From contig NZ_JAMHIV010000006.1 of the NCBI RefSeq assembly GCF_023897065.1, positions 217,329 through 281,328 of the forward strand: DNA of 64,000 bases, in the 5' to 3' direction. How positions within the stretch are numbered: the stretch's first letter is position 1; the number at the start of each line of letters is the position of its first letter. The DNA is from Crossiella sp. SN42. GTDB lineage: Bacteria; Actinomycetota; Actinomycetes; Mycobacteriales; Pseudonocardiaceae. Under the pieces are notes generated by a model that saw nothing but the letters and a program-made list of their open reading frames with translations, had not been told where the DNA came from and ran no database searches. The position numbers were made by a program, and so were the translations under genes. Of the stretch, positions 9,042-17,291 are shown piece by piece.

Positions 9042-9943
9042 GCCACGTCCCGGTCATCGACCTCGCCGGACGGCACGGCACCGGAAGAGCCGCGCTGGCA
9101 AGGGAAATCGGTGCCGTCTGCGAGTCCTCCGGCTTCTTCGTCATCGTTGGCCACGGCGTGCCCGGGGAGCTGATCGAGGGCATGTTCGCCGTCACCAACG
9201 CCTTCTTCCGGTTGCCAGTCAGGGAAAAGCAGCTCGTGGCCAGTTTCCGGCGTTCCGGTGGGACCACCGCGTTGAGCATGGACCAGGAGAGCCCGCCGGA
9301 CCTGTGCGAGTCCTTCGGCGCACACGTCACTGGCGAGCTCAGCGAGCAGGATCGCGCGCGGCTCGGCGACTACTGGGCCACCTGGAAGCAGGCCAACGAC
9401 TGGCCGCGAAACCCCGCTGGGTTCAAGGAAACCTGGCAGCGGTACCTGGCCGCGCTCACCGAGCTGGCCGCGGACCTGCTGCGGCTGTCCGCGCTCGCGC
9501 TGGACCTGCCGGAGCAGCACTTCGCCGACCGGTTCGACCGGCACGTCTCCGCACTGGTCGCCAACTACTACTACCCGCAGCTCGAACCGCCGCTGCCCAG
9601 TCAGCTGCGGCGCGGCGCGCACACCGACTTCGGCGTGCTCACCGTGCTGTGCCAGGAGAACGACCTCGGCGGCCTCCAGGTGCGCCACGGCGAGGGCTGG
9701 CACGACGTGGCGGCCATCCCGGGCAGCTTCGTGGTCAACATCGGCGACCTGATGGCGCTGTGGACCGGCGGGCGGTGGCAGTCCACCCTGCACCGCGTGG
9801 TCAACCCGGCGCGCGGCGACACCTCCTCCCGGCTGTCCATCCCGTTCTTCTACCAGCCCAACCACGACGCGCCGGGGGAGACGGTGACCGCGGGGCAGTG
9901 GATCGCGCGCAAGACGGTGAAGCTCTTCGGCGCGCCCAGCTGA
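9038..9943 (+). CDS. 2-oxoglutarate/Fe(II) oxygenase, IPNS-like
   Basis: 301 residues. An N-terminal DIOX_N part (VPVIDLAG...CESSGFFVIVGHGVP) precedes the jelly-roll core. Fe ligands are HTD in RRGAHTDFGVLTVL and the distal His in STLHRVVNP; the 2OG-binding RxS is RLSIPFF. The family covers isopenicillin N synthase and plant-type hydroxylases/desaturases. It overlaps the exporter by 4 bases, suggesting it modifies the compound exported or detoxified. Its substrate is not deducible. Upstream GGAAAGGAAAA provides the ribosome site. Confidence 0.85.
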   Translation: MSHVPVIDLAGRHGTGRAALAREIGAVCESSGFFVIVGHGVPGELIEGMFAVTNAFFRLPVREKQLVASFRRSGGTTALSMDQESPPDLCESFGAHVTGELSEQDRARLGDYWATWKQANDWPRNPAGFKETWQRYLAALTELAADLLRLSALALDLPEQHFADRFDRHVSALVANYYYPQLEPPLPSQLRRGAHTDFGVLTVLCQENDLGGLQVRHGEGWHDVAAIPGSFVVNIGDLMALWTGGRWQSTLHRVVNPARGDTSSRLSIPFFYQPNHDAPGETVTAGQWIARKTVKLFGAPS

Positions 9944-9948
9944 GTGAT

Positions 9949-9986
9949 GCGCCCGTGCCCGGGTCGAGGTCACCGGGCACGGGCGC
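9949..9986. terminator. bidirectional terminator hairpin
   Basis: A 14-bp perfect stem (GCGCCCGTGCCCGG at 9949-9962 and complement 9973-9986) with a 10-base loop lies between the convergent oxygenase and ketosynthase genes. Confidence 0.8.
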
Positions 9987-9991
9987 GGGTC

Positions 9992-11272
9992 TCAGACCGC
10001 CCAGCGGCGCAGCACCAGCACGGCGTTGTGCCCGCCGAAGCCGAAGGAGTTGTTCATCGCCACCCGGATGTCGTGCTGCTGCGGGGTGTGCGGCACGAAG
10101 TTCATCTCCGCATCCAGCGGCTTGTGGCAGTTGATGGTGGGCGGCACGACGCCCTCCCGGATCGCCATCCCGCACACGATCGCCTCGACCGCGCCGCCCG
10201 CGCCGATCATGTGCCCGGTCATCGACTTGGTGGAGCTGACCGGGATCCGGGTGGCCCGCTCGCCGAGCACCTCGCGGATCGAGCGCACCTCCCTGGCATC
10301 GCCGAGCGGGGTGCTGGTGCCGTGCGCGTTGACGTAGTCGACCTCCTCGGGCGCGATGCCCGCGTCGGCCAGCGCGGCCCGCATCGCGGCCTTCGCCCCG
10401 GTGCCCTCGGGGTGCGGCGCGGTCCAGTGGTAGGAGTCCGCGCTGGCGCCGAACCCGGCCACCTCGGCCAGGATCGGGGCGCCGCGCTCGATCGCGTGGT
10501 CGGCCGCCTCCAGCACCACCACGCCGGCGCCCGCGCTCATCACGAACCCGTCCCGGTCCTCGTCGAAGGGCCGGGAAGCCTCTTCGGGCGCGTCGTTGCG
10601 GTTGGTCAGCGCGCGGGCGTTGCCGCAGCCGGCCAGGTCCGCGCGGCTGATGCAGTTGTCCGCGCCGCCGGCGATGGCCACGTCCACCGCGCCGTACTGG
10701 ATCAGCCGGGCCGCCTCGCCGATGGAGTCGGTGCCGGTGGCGCAGGCGGTGCTCATCGCCCGGCACGGACCGGTGGTGCCGAACAGCAGGCTGATCTCCA
10801 CCGCCGCGCTGTCCATCGCGCCGGTCACCTGGGACAGCGGGCTGATCGCGCGCGGACCCTTCTCCCGCAACAGGTCCGGCAGCTTGTTGTTGTAGTTCAC
10901 CGGCCCGTAGCCGCTGCCGACCAGCACGCCGGTGCGGGCCGCCAGCTCCGGGTCGAAGACCAGTTTCGCCGCCTCCACCGCCTCGGTGGCCGCGGTCAGC
11001 GCGTACTGGGCGTAGCTGTCGGTGCGCCTGGCGATCTTGCGCGGCAGGTGCGCCTCCGGGTCCCAGTCGTGGATCTCGCCGGTGATCTGGCAACCCAGGT
11101 CGTCGGCGGAGATCGAGGCCACCCGGCGGATCCCGCTCTGTCCGGCCAGCATCGCCGACCAGGTGGTGGGCACGCCGACCCCGAGCGGGGTGACCGCGCC
11201 CCAGCCGGTGACCACTACCCGGCGTCGTAATCGACGGAACTCGGCCTGTACCGCCTCGCTGCTCTTGCTCAT
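9992..11272 (-). CDS. FabF-type beta-ketoacyl-ACP synthase
   Basis: 426 residues. All catalytic elements are present: Cys177 in AMSTACATG, the first His in NAHGTSTPLGD, Lys in SSTKSMTGH, the second His in STKSMTGHMIGAGG, and the C-terminal NNSFGFGGHN. It is therefore an active condensing enzyme of the FabF/elongating type (acyl-ACP + malonyl-ACP), closer to FabF than to type II PKS KS-alpha. It is preceded by a malonyltransferase-like gene 15 bases upstream on the same strand and followed by a terminator. No ACP accompanies the pair. With the lanthipeptide genes next door it could build an acyl chain, but it could also be an independent fatty-acid enzyme. Confidence 0.88.
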   Translation of the reverse strand: MSKSSEAVQAEFRRLRRRVVVTGWGAVTPLGVGVPTTWSAMLAGQSGIRRVASISADDLGCQITGEIHDWDPEAHLPRKIARRTDSYAQYALTAATEAVEAAKLVFDPELAARTGVLVGSGYGPVNYNNKLPDLLREKGPRAISPLSQVTGAMDSAAVEISLLFGTTGPCRAMSTACATGTDSIGEAARLIQYGAVDVAIAGGADNCISRADLAGCGNARALTNRNDAPEEASRPFDEDRDGFVMSAGAGVVVLEAADHAIERGAPILAEVAGFGASADSYHWTAPHPEGTGAKAAMRAALADAGIAPEEVDYVNAHGTSTPLGDAREVRSIREVLGERATRIPVSSTKSMTGHMIGAGGAVEAIVCGMAIREGVVPPTINCHKPLDAEMNFVPHTPQQHDIRVAMNNSFGFGGHNAVLVLRRWAV

Positions 11273-11287
11273 CTCGTTCCCCTCGGC

Positions 11288-12247
11288 TCAGGCGCTCGCC
11301 GCCGCGGGCAGCACCCGGCCGCGCGGCCCGGCGAAACCCTTGTCCAGGTACTCCTGCACGGCCTTCGGGGTGACCACGGCGGTCGGCACGGTGTCCCCGG
11401 TGAGCCGGGAGAACATGTTGCGCGGCCCGATGATGTAGGCCTGCTGTGCCTTGCTCCGCCGGATCCCCTCGACCACGGTGGACCAGCGCACCGGGGTGAC
11501 CCAGCCGTCCAGCAGGTCGGCCATGATCGCTTCCGGGTCGGTGATCAGCTCACCGGTGACGTCGGAGAGCATCGGGACGCGGGCTGGGCGCCAGTTGAGT
11601 TTGCGGTAGACCTCGGTCTCCAGCCGCTGGCGCAGGCTGGTCACCATGGTGCAGTGCTCCGCGCGGTTCATCAGGTAGAACGGGAATCCACCCTCCTCGC
11701 GGACGAGTTCGCGGAAGTACTCCAGGTCGGCCATCACGCCGGAGACCGCGTGCACGGAGTTGTCCAGGTAGATCGACGCCTCCACCTTGCGGCCCTCGGC
11801 CTGACAGCGTGCGACGAGCCTATCCACGGCGGCCCCGTCGAGGCGATAGAAGAAGAAGCAGCCCAGCGGTTCTGCCAGTCCCTCGAAGTAGTCGACCTCC
11901 ACCTTGGCGCTCTCCCGCACCAGCCGCAGACCGTCCTCATAGGACAGAACGCCGGCGTAGACCGATCCGATGATCGCACCGAAGCTCTGCCCGCCGAAGA
12001 CCACCGGTGACAGGTCCAGGTGGTCATCGGCCCAGTCGGCCAGCGCCAGGGTCAGCGCCATGTAGCCGGCCTCGTACACCTCCCAGTCGTAGATCTCGGC
12101 ATGTTCGTAGGCCGAGATCAGCGAGTAGCCCAGGACCTCGTCCGCGATCCGCAGCCGCTCTTGCGCGTACTCGTTCTCCTGCAGGAAGCTCGCGATCGTG
12201 GGAAAGGTCGTCGGAACGAGTCCGGGAAAGTAGATGGCATCGGCCAC
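11288..12247 (-). CDS. malonyl-CoA:ACP transacylase-like protein, variant active site
   Basis: 319 residues from GTG 12247 (TGGAGG upstream). The fold of FabD acyltransferases is visible: FPGL at the N-terminus, the nucleophile elbow FGGQSFGAIIG with Ser88, the SG-rich second domain (AVSGVMADLEYFRELV), His198 in NRAEHCTM, and WRPARVPMLSDVTGEL near the end. The usual GHSxG is GQSFG here, so the His next to the Ser is Gln, and no clear malonate-binding Arg is seen in the usual place (FEGLAEPLGCFFF). Ser-His are kept, so acyl transfer or acyl hydrolysis is possible. It is coupled to the ketosynthase. Confidence 0.75.
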   Translation of the reverse strand: MADAIYFPGLVPTTFPTIASFLQENEYAQERLRIADEVLGYSLISAYEHAEIYDWEVYEAGYMALTLALADWADDHLDLSPVVFGGQSFGAIIGSVYAGVLSYEDGLRLVRESAKVEVDYFEGLAEPLGCFFFYRLDGAAVDRLVARCQAEGRKVEASIYLDNSVHAVSGVMADLEYFRELVREEGGFPFYLMNRAEHCTMVTSLRQRLETEVYRKLNWRPARVPMLSDVTGELITDPEAIMADLLDGWVTPVRWSTVVEGIRRSKAQQAYIIGPRNMFSRLTGDTVPTAVVTPKAVQEYLDKGFAGPRGRVLPAAASA

Positions 12248-12462
12248 GGCAGCCTCCAGGGATGGTCACCACAAGTTCCAGGGCCAGTGGTGCGGCGGTG
12301 AAGGGCATCGATGAGGAGCCTCGCGCGAGGCATCAACCCCTGAACTCATCGAGCGCGCCGGTGCGAACCACAGGCCAACGGAACAATGGTAACCGACCAA
12401 CGCCGCGGAACAACCCGATCGGGTGAAACAGCATTCATGAACGTGATCTGCCCAAAACGCAC
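12248..12462. other. upstream region of the KS/AT unit
   Basis: About 215 bases between the GTG of the acyltransferase-like gene and the terminator of the neighbouring lanthipeptide operon. It must hold the promoter of the KS/AT pair. Around 12380-12470 the sequence is less GC-rich (AATGGTAACCG, AACAGCATTCATGAACG). No gene is supported. Confidence 0.4.
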
Positions 12463-12505
12463 AACGGCCGGGAAAACTCCCTGGGGGAGAGTTTTCCCGG
12501 CCGTT
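12463..12505 (-). terminator. strong terminator of lanthipeptide operon
   Basis: A 17-bp perfect stem (12463-12479 with 12489-12505) and a 9-base loop. Read on the minus strand it ends in GCGTTTTGGG. It lies directly after the last gene of the minus-strand lanthipeptide operon and isolates it from the KS/AT unit. Confidence 0.85.
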
Positions 12506-12514
12506 GCCCCGCGT

Positions 12515-12718
12515 TCAGGCGCGGCTGTCCTTCTTCGACGGAAAGATCATCATGGCGCCGGTGATGACCAGTTCGATACCGCCGAGCACGGCGAGCACGA
12601 CGCCCACCTTGTCCAGCGAGATGATCGGCGTCTCGACTCCCTTGGTGGTGAAGGCGAGAATCAGGCCGACGATGAGCATGAACGCGCCGATGAACAGCGA
12701 CTTCACGTTTTTCGACAA
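12515..12718 (-). CDS. small two-helix membrane protein
   Basis: 67 residues from TTG 12718, chosen because GGGAGG lies 5 bases upstream on the minus strand; a longer open frame to 12922 overlaps the exporter and is unlikely. Two hydrophobic helices (VKSLFIGAFMLIVGLILAF and VGVVLAVLGGIELVITGAMMIF) are separated by a short loop with TTKGVETPIISLDK, ending in FPSKKDSRA. It closes the lanthipeptide operon, 28 bases after the exporter. A role in export or self-protection would fit, but no family is recognised. Confidence 0.65.
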   Translation of the reverse strand: MSKNVKSLFIGAFMLIVGLILAFTTKGVETPIISLDKVGVVLAVLGGIELVITGAMMIFPSKKDSRA

Positions 12719-12746
12719 GGAACCTCCCAGTGACGCTGGTGCCCGC

Positions 12747-14048
12747 TCACAGCTGTCGCAGCGGGCGGACAAGGAACAGTGACAGCGCGAGCAGAAGATA
12801 GCAGCTTCCGATAACCACGAAGGATTGATGGCTGCCCATCGTGGCCAACAGCCAGGTGAGCAAGGAGACTGCGATCGGGCTCGGCCCTGACACGATAGTA
12901 GTAGCAATGCTGGTGACTCCACCGAACATCGCTTTGGGCACCCGTTCCTGCAGCGCCTGCATGAACAGCAGGTCCACCGGACTGGTCACCACGCCGGCCA
13001 CCGCCATGATGGCCAGCGCGATCGGCACGTCGGTCTGCACGGCCAGCAGCAGGAGCAGCAGGGCCATGCCGGTGTAGGCGGTCAGGTAGGCCCCGCGCCT
13101 GGGCAGGCGCGGCCCGAGCACCCCGTAGCCGATGGTGCCGATCAGCGAGCCCACGCCGAAGGCGCCGACCAGACCGCCGTACCAGGCCACCGAGCCGAGC
13201 ACCTCATTCGCGTAGGCGGTCAGCCCGATGCTGGCCAGGCCGGTGTCCAGGCCGCTGAACACGGTGGTGGCGATGATCACCACTCGCAGCAGCTTGTCGC
13301 CCCAGAAGAACTTCACCGCGGCCACGAAGCGCTGCCGGTAGCTGAGGCGGTCGAACTCCTCGGCCTCCTCCTGCTGCTGCTCATCCGCTGGGACCTGCTC
13401 CACCGCGCGGACCAGGAAGAGGACCACGATGACCGCGGCCAGCGCGCCGGCGACGGCGTCCACGAGCAGGATGGTGGCACTGCCGAAGAGGCTGACGATC
13501 ACGCCCACCAGGATCGGGCTGGCCATGGTGGCGATCGCGTTCATCGCGCGCAGCGTGGCGTTGGCCCGCTCCAGCGGGTGGCCCGCGCTCTCCGCCAGGG
13601 CCGGGAGCAGGCCGAAGGTGGCCACCCGGCCCGGTTCGTCGGCCGCGGCGCGGACGAAGCACAGCGCCAGCAGCAGCCAGGCGGGCAGCATGCCGGCCAG
13701 GTGCAGGGTGTACATCAGCACGGTGATCACCGAGCCGATGCTGATGGAGAAGATCCACGAGGCGCGCATGCCGAACCGGTCGATCACCGGGCCCATGAAC
13801 AGGCCGGTGCCGATCGAGCTGATCACCGCGACGGTGACGATGACGCCGGTGAAGGCGATGTCGTTGGTCGCGTCCAGCACGAACAGCGGCAGGCCGACCC
13901 CACCGATGCCGTTGCCGACCAGGTTGACCCCGAAGGCGAACTGCGCCACCGAGTACTGCCCGGAGCGGCGGTCCTTGCGGAGCCGGTGCCTGCCCGGCGG
14001 CGGCTTGCGGTGCCGTCCGCCCGGCCGCCTGGTCGGCGCTGCTGTCAT
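12747..14048 (-). CDS. MFS exporter of the lanthipeptide locus
   Basis: 433 residues with 12 helices after a basic N-terminus (RPGGRHRKPPPGRHRLRKDRR). The loop 2-3 signature is GPVIDRFGMRAS and the central loop is Glu/Gln-rich (VPADEQQQEEAEEF). It belongs to the MFS efflux group seen next to peptide and antibiotic clusters. ATG 14048 has GGAAGG 9 bases upstream. It lies in the same direction as the three precursors and LanKC, so export of, or resistance to, the mature peptide is the natural role. Class III clusters often use ABC exporters instead. Confidence 0.8.
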   Translation of the reverse strand: MTAAPTRRPGGRHRKPPPGRHRLRKDRRSGQYSVAQFAFGVNLVGNGIGGVGLPLFVLDATNDIAFTGVIVTVAVISSIGTGLFMGPVIDRFGMRASWIFSISIGSVITVLMYTLHLAGMLPAWLLLALCFVRAAADEPGRVATFGLLPALAESAGHPLERANATLRAMNAIATMASPILVGVIVSLFGSATILLVDAVAGALAAVIVVLFLVRAVEQVPADEQQQEEAEEFDRLSYRQRFVAAVKFFWGDKLLRVVIIATTVFSGLDTGLASIGLTAYANEVLGSVAWYGGLVGAFGVGSLIGTIGYGVLGPRLPRRGAYLTAYTGMALLLLLLAVQTDVPIALAIMAVAGVVTSPVDLLFMQALQERVPKAMFGGVTSIATTIVSGPSPIAVSLLTWLLATMGSHQSFVVIGSCYLLLALSLFLVRPLRQL

Positions 14049-14180
14049 GGTCTCGGGCCTTCCCCATCCGTCCGGGAGGTCCCGGGCGAGGTGCGGAAAG
14101 TCCGGTGCAGGCACTGCGAGCGCCTGCACCGGACGTCACCTGGATGGCGAGCGATCAACTCACTCGCCGCACCCGGTAAT

Positions 14181-14264
14181 TCAGCAGTTGTTGCTGACGG
14201 TGCTGCCGGTCATGGTCAGCTCAGCCGCGGCGGTGTCCAGGCCCTGCAGGTCGAGAATAGCCAT
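14181..14264 (-). CDS. class III lanthipeptide precursor 1
   Basis: 27 residues, ATG 14264 to TGA 14183-14181, with AGGAAAGGTG upstream. The leader starts MAILDLQGLDT, carrying the LDLQ motif that class III synthetases recognise (compare LFDLQ in SapB). The C-terminal core ends TMTGSTVSNNC. Ser-x2-Ser-x2-Cys is the kind of motif that is dehydrated and cyclised to a labionin or avionin ring; typical labionin is Ser-x2-Ser-x3-Cys. The next gene downstream is the exporter and the synthetase lies upstream. It differs from precursor 2 at only a few residues. Confidence 0.88.
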   Translation of the reverse strand: MAILDLQGLDTAAAELTMTGSTVSNNC

Positions 14265-14323
14265 TGTATTCACCTTTCCTGAAGAATGTTCGGGTGGGTG
14301 CAGGTGTTACCGGTGGAGCTGAT

Positions 14324-14407
14324 TCAGCAGCCGTTGGAGACGGTGCTGCCGGTCATGGTCAGCTCGGCGGCGTTGGTGTCGAGGCCCTGCAGGTCGAGAA
14401 TAGCCAT
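14324..14407 (-). CDS. class III lanthipeptide precursor 2
   Basis: 27 residues, ATG 14407, GGAAAGGTG upstream. Leader MAILDLQGLDTNAAEL and core TMTGSTVSNGC. It is nearly identical to precursor 1 (changes A12N, A13 conserved, and N26G before the Cys), and the 5' untranslated sequence AAGGTGAATACA is identical, so the two arose by recent duplication. The Ser-x2-Ser-x2-Cys terminus is kept. Confidence 0.88.
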   Translation of the reverse strand: MAILDLQGLDTNAAELTMTGSTVSNGC

Positions 14408-14462
14408 TGTATTCACCTTTCCTTGACGAAATTCGTTTGTCCTGACTTGGTGGTGCGTCGTG

Positions 14463-14512
14463 CATGGACAAGCGGCCACATTCGTCGCCGTGGAAAAGGA
14501 TCATGTCCACAG
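14463..14512 (-). repeat. remnant copy of the lanKC 3' end
   Basis: The 50 bases at 14463-14512, between precursors 2 and 3, align with 14790-14838 inside lanKC (about 42 of 50 identical, one 1-base indel). In lanKC the segment encodes CGHVSFPGDGCSRLSMD; the intergenic copy still reads as DMILFHGDECGRLSMHD. It looks like a decayed end of a synthetase gene left by the duplication that multiplied the precursors. Confidence 0.7.
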
Positions 14513-14549
14513 AGCCAGGCAGCGCGCTCCTGGCTGGTCTTTGGGTTTG

Positions 14550-14633
14550 TCAGCAGCCCATGCTGATGGGACTGGCGGCCACGATCTGCTCCGCCGCGCT
14601 CACCGGCAGGCCCTGCAAGTCGAGAATAGCCAT
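14550..14633 (-). CDS. class III lanthipeptide precursor 3
   Basis: 27 residues, ATG 14633, only 3 bases after the LanKC stop, with GGAGGGGTG upstream that overlaps the end of lanKC. Leader MAILDLQGLPVSAAEQ; core IVAASPISMGC. The leader motif and the C-terminal Ser-x2-Ser-x2-Cys match the other two, but the core is clearly divergent, so the synthetase would make at least two product types. All three precursors have exactly the same length. Confidence 0.87.
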   Translation of the reverse strand: MAILDLQGLPVSAAEQIVAASPISMGC

Positions 14634-14636
14634 GGT

Positions 14637-17273
14637 TCACCCCTCCAGTTGAATGTTCGCCTGGCCTTGTTGTGTACCCCCGGACCGGGCACGGTGATCC
14701 GTGCCGGACAGGAATGGGAGAAACGGTGTTCCGCCGCGCAGCGCCGCGCTCAACGCGGTCAGCACGCCGGCGTTACCCGTTGCGATATCCATGGACAAGC
14801 GGCTACATCCGTCACCGGGGAAAGAGACATGTCCACAGTAGGCGAGTGGGTAGTGGTGCATCCCGTCGAGATGCGCTTTCACCCGCTTGTCACTAATTAT
14901 TTCAGACGCACCCCTGGAAAGTCCAGAGATTACCGCGAGCAATCCGGCGCGGCCGTGAAAAAGGCTGGGTTCCAGGATGAACTCGCTCTGGCAGGCCTGC
15001 GCGAGCAGCGGCAGCGCGGTCAGCAGCCGCTCGTCCGCGATCTCCCTGACCAGCTCGTCGGCCACCAGCGCGATACCGGCCGAGCCCACGTCCAGGTAGG
15101 GCAGCATCCGGTAGCCGCCGTCCACCTGCAGCGAGCCGTCCGGCGCGCTCACGCACAGGTCCAGGTCCCGGTGCGCCGCCCGCACCGCCAGCTCCAGCCA
15201 CTGACCGTCCTGAGTGGACTGGTACAGCCGGAGCAGGAACAGCGCCGGACCGGACCAGCCGCGCAGCAGCCCGCCCAGCGTGCCTGCCTGCCGCGCCCGG
15301 CCCAGCTCGCCGGGTGGCTTGTCCACGCCGTGCGGCTCGCCACTGGTGATCGCCGCGCCGAGCCGGCGCGCGACCTCCAGGGCCCGTTTCCGGTGCGCCG
15401 GTTCGTCCTGACGTTCGGCCAGGTGCAACAGGTTCAGCCCGACCCCGGCGAGGCCGCTGTACAGCGTGACATCGCCGATCAGCGTCTCATCGGTGCGGGA
15501 CAACAGGTCCGCGGCCGGGCCGGGGTGGCCGAGCAGGTCCAGCACGTGCGCGATGCCGTGCGCGCCGTCGTAGAAGCCGATCTTCTCCCTGGGCTTCTCC
15601 GCGTCGGCCAGCAGCCAGCGCAGGTGGTCGGGGTCGAGCTCAAAACCGGTGCTGGACAAGGCCCACAGCACGCCGGCCGCGCCGTGTGCGAAGGTGCCGC
15701 CGCCGGAGCGGAACTGCTCCAGGTCGCCGGGGAAGAGCCGGTCCCGGCGGTCGGGGGTGGCGCTGGCGGTGATCGCCGCGGCGATCGAGGGCAGCAGTTC
15801 CTCCCAGTCCGCGCCCGCGCGCACCGGCCCGGTGCGCGGCAGCGTGCTGACGGTCGGGTTGGGCGGGGTCACCTCGCCGACCACGGAGAGGATGGAGGAG
15901 GCGAAGTCCGCGGGCAGCTCGAAGAGCCCGGTGGCGATCTCCACCAGCTCGGCCAGCTTGCCAGGCGCCAGGCCGACGATCGAGGTCAGCGGCAGGAACA
16001 GCCACAGCTTGAGCACCGCCAGGGCGTGCCGGTCGATGTCCGCGCCGGTCTTGTCCCGGTTGGTGAACCCGGCGTGGCCGAAGCGCTGCCTGCGGTTCTC
16101 CGCGATCGGCGAGGCGGCCTCGAAGTCGACCAGGAAGATCTCGTCCTCGCCGTCCCGCTCGTTGATCATGATGTTGGCCGGGTGCAGGTCGGCGAAGACG
16201 ATGCCCCGCTCGTGCACCGCGGCCACCAGCTCGGTCACCTTGGCCAGCACCCGCATCGCGCGCGCCACCCAGGCGCGGCGCTGCTCCGGCGTGGAGCTGC
16301 CCACCAGCGGGAAGTTCAGCGCCAGCCAGTGGTGCAGGTTGATGCCGGGCACCAGGTCCATCACCAGGAACCGGTGCTCCCAGACCTGGGCCACCTCGTG
16401 CAGCCGGGGGATCCCGGGCACGCCGTCGAGCGCGCGCAGCGCGGTGGCCTCGTTCTCCAGCCGGGAGATCGCGTCCGCGTCGTCCTTGTCCAGCCCCGCG
16501 TACGGCCGCGCTTCCTTGAGCACCACCTCGACGCCGTCGGCGTTGCGGATCGCCTTGTAGACCCCGCCGCCGTTGGAGAAGTGCATCGCCTCGACGATCC
16601 GGTAGTCCAGGGTGGCGCCGGTGGCGTTGCGCGCGGCCAGGCTGTCGGCGAGCACCCTGGGCACGGTGACCCACTCCGGCGTGTGGAACACCGGCCTGCG
16701 GTCATCCGGCACCAGCGTGCCGTCCGGCCGCTGGATGGCCAGCACCCGCTCGCCGTCGGAGTTGGTGCAGTAGCGCTCCTCGAACCCGCCGTAGCGCACG
16801 TAGAGCGGGCCCTGGTTGTAGCGCAGGTCGGTGAGGATGTAGGGGCCCGGCCTGCCGCCGATCTTCGCGTCCAGCGCGGTCAGCGTGGCGGCCAGCTCCA
16901 CCTCGTCCCTCGGGTAGATGGTGACCAGCTTGCCGCTGGCCGCGCGCGGGGCGTACTTGAGGTTGAACGCCCGCAGCAGCGCGACGCTGCGCAAGAACTT
17001 GAACGGGATCCAGTTCGTCACGCAGTGCGCGGCTACCGTCTCGACGATCTCGGCCGCGTCCGAGGGCGTGGCCGAGACGTGGATCTTCCAGCCCTGCGCG
17101 GGCAGCTTGTCCTCCGGCGGCCGCAGCATGACCCACTCACCGCGGCCGGAACGCCGCCAGCCCTCGGGCAGTTCGCCGTCGGAGAGCGGGAAGGCGGTCT
17201 CGGGCTCCCAGCGCACGGGGTCCTCGAAGAACACCCGGTCGGCCAGGGAGTACAGCTCTACCAAGGGTTTCAT
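14637..17273 (-). CDS. lanKC: class III lanthipeptide synthetase LanKC
   Basis: 878 residues, the usual LanKC length. The N-terminal lyase-like part (about 1-215) removes phosphate from pSer/pThr. The central Ser/Thr kinase (about 220-500) shows the lysine in VVLKEARPY (near 250), ADLHPANIMI (catalytic Asp and Asn, near 362) and LVDFEA (DFG-like, near 383). The C-terminal LanC-like cyclase (about 530-878) has GxxHGxxG-type repeats (FYDGAHGIAH, LYSGLAGVGLN, DVGSAGIALV, LFHGRAGLL) without the Cys/Cys/His zinc set, as in class III. It dehydrates Ser and Thr of the three precursors and forms carbacyclic rings. It lies 18 bases after the GNAT gene in the same operon. Confidence 0.93.
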   Translation of the reverse strand: MKPLVELYSLADRVFFEDPVRWEPETAFPLSDGELPEGWRRSGRGEWVMLRPPEDKLPAQGWKIHVSATPSDAAEIVETVAAHCVTNWIPFKFLRSVALLRAFNLKYAPRAASGKLVTIYPRDEVELAATLTALDAKIGGRPGPYILTDLRYNQGPLYVRYGGFEERYCTNSDGERVLAIQRPDGTLVPDDRRPVFHTPEWVTVPRVLADSLAARNATGATLDYRIVEAMHFSNGGGVYKAIRNADGVEVVLKEARPYAGLDKDDADAISRLENEATALRALDGVPGIPRLHEVAQVWEHRFLVMDLVPGINLHHWLALNFPLVGSSTPEQRRAWVARAMRVLAKVTELVAAVHERGIVFADLHPANIMINERDGEDEIFLVDFEAASPIAENRRQRFGHAGFTNRDKTGADIDRHALAVLKLWLFLPLTSIVGLAPGKLAELVEIATGLFELPADFASSILSVVGEVTPPNPTVSTLPRTGPVRAGADWEELLPSIAAAITASATPDRRDRLFPGDLEQFRSGGGTFAHGAAGVLWALSSTGFELDPDHLRWLLADAEKPREKIGFYDGAHGIAHVLDLLGHPGPAADLLSRTDETLIGDVTLYSGLAGVGLNLLHLAERQDEPAHRKRALEVARRLGAAITSGEPHGVDKPPGELGRARQAGTLGGLLRGWSGPALFLLRLYQSTQDGQWLELAVRAAHRDLDLCVSAPDGSLQVDGGYRMLPYLDVGSAGIALVADELVREIADERLLTALPLLAQACQSEFILEPSLFHGRAGLLAVISGLSRGASEIISDKRVKAHLDGMHHYPLAYCGHVSFPGDGCSRLSMDIATGNAGVLTALSAALRGGTPFLPFLSGTDHRARSGGTQQGQANIQLEG

Positions 17274-17291
17274 CGCACCGGTCCTCTCGCT

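Noticed and set aside
12719..12922. N-terminal extension of the small membrane protein to 135 residues
   Set aside because: The extension overlaps the exporter gene and is Cys/Ser/Arg-rich; the TTG at 12718 has a good ribosome site.
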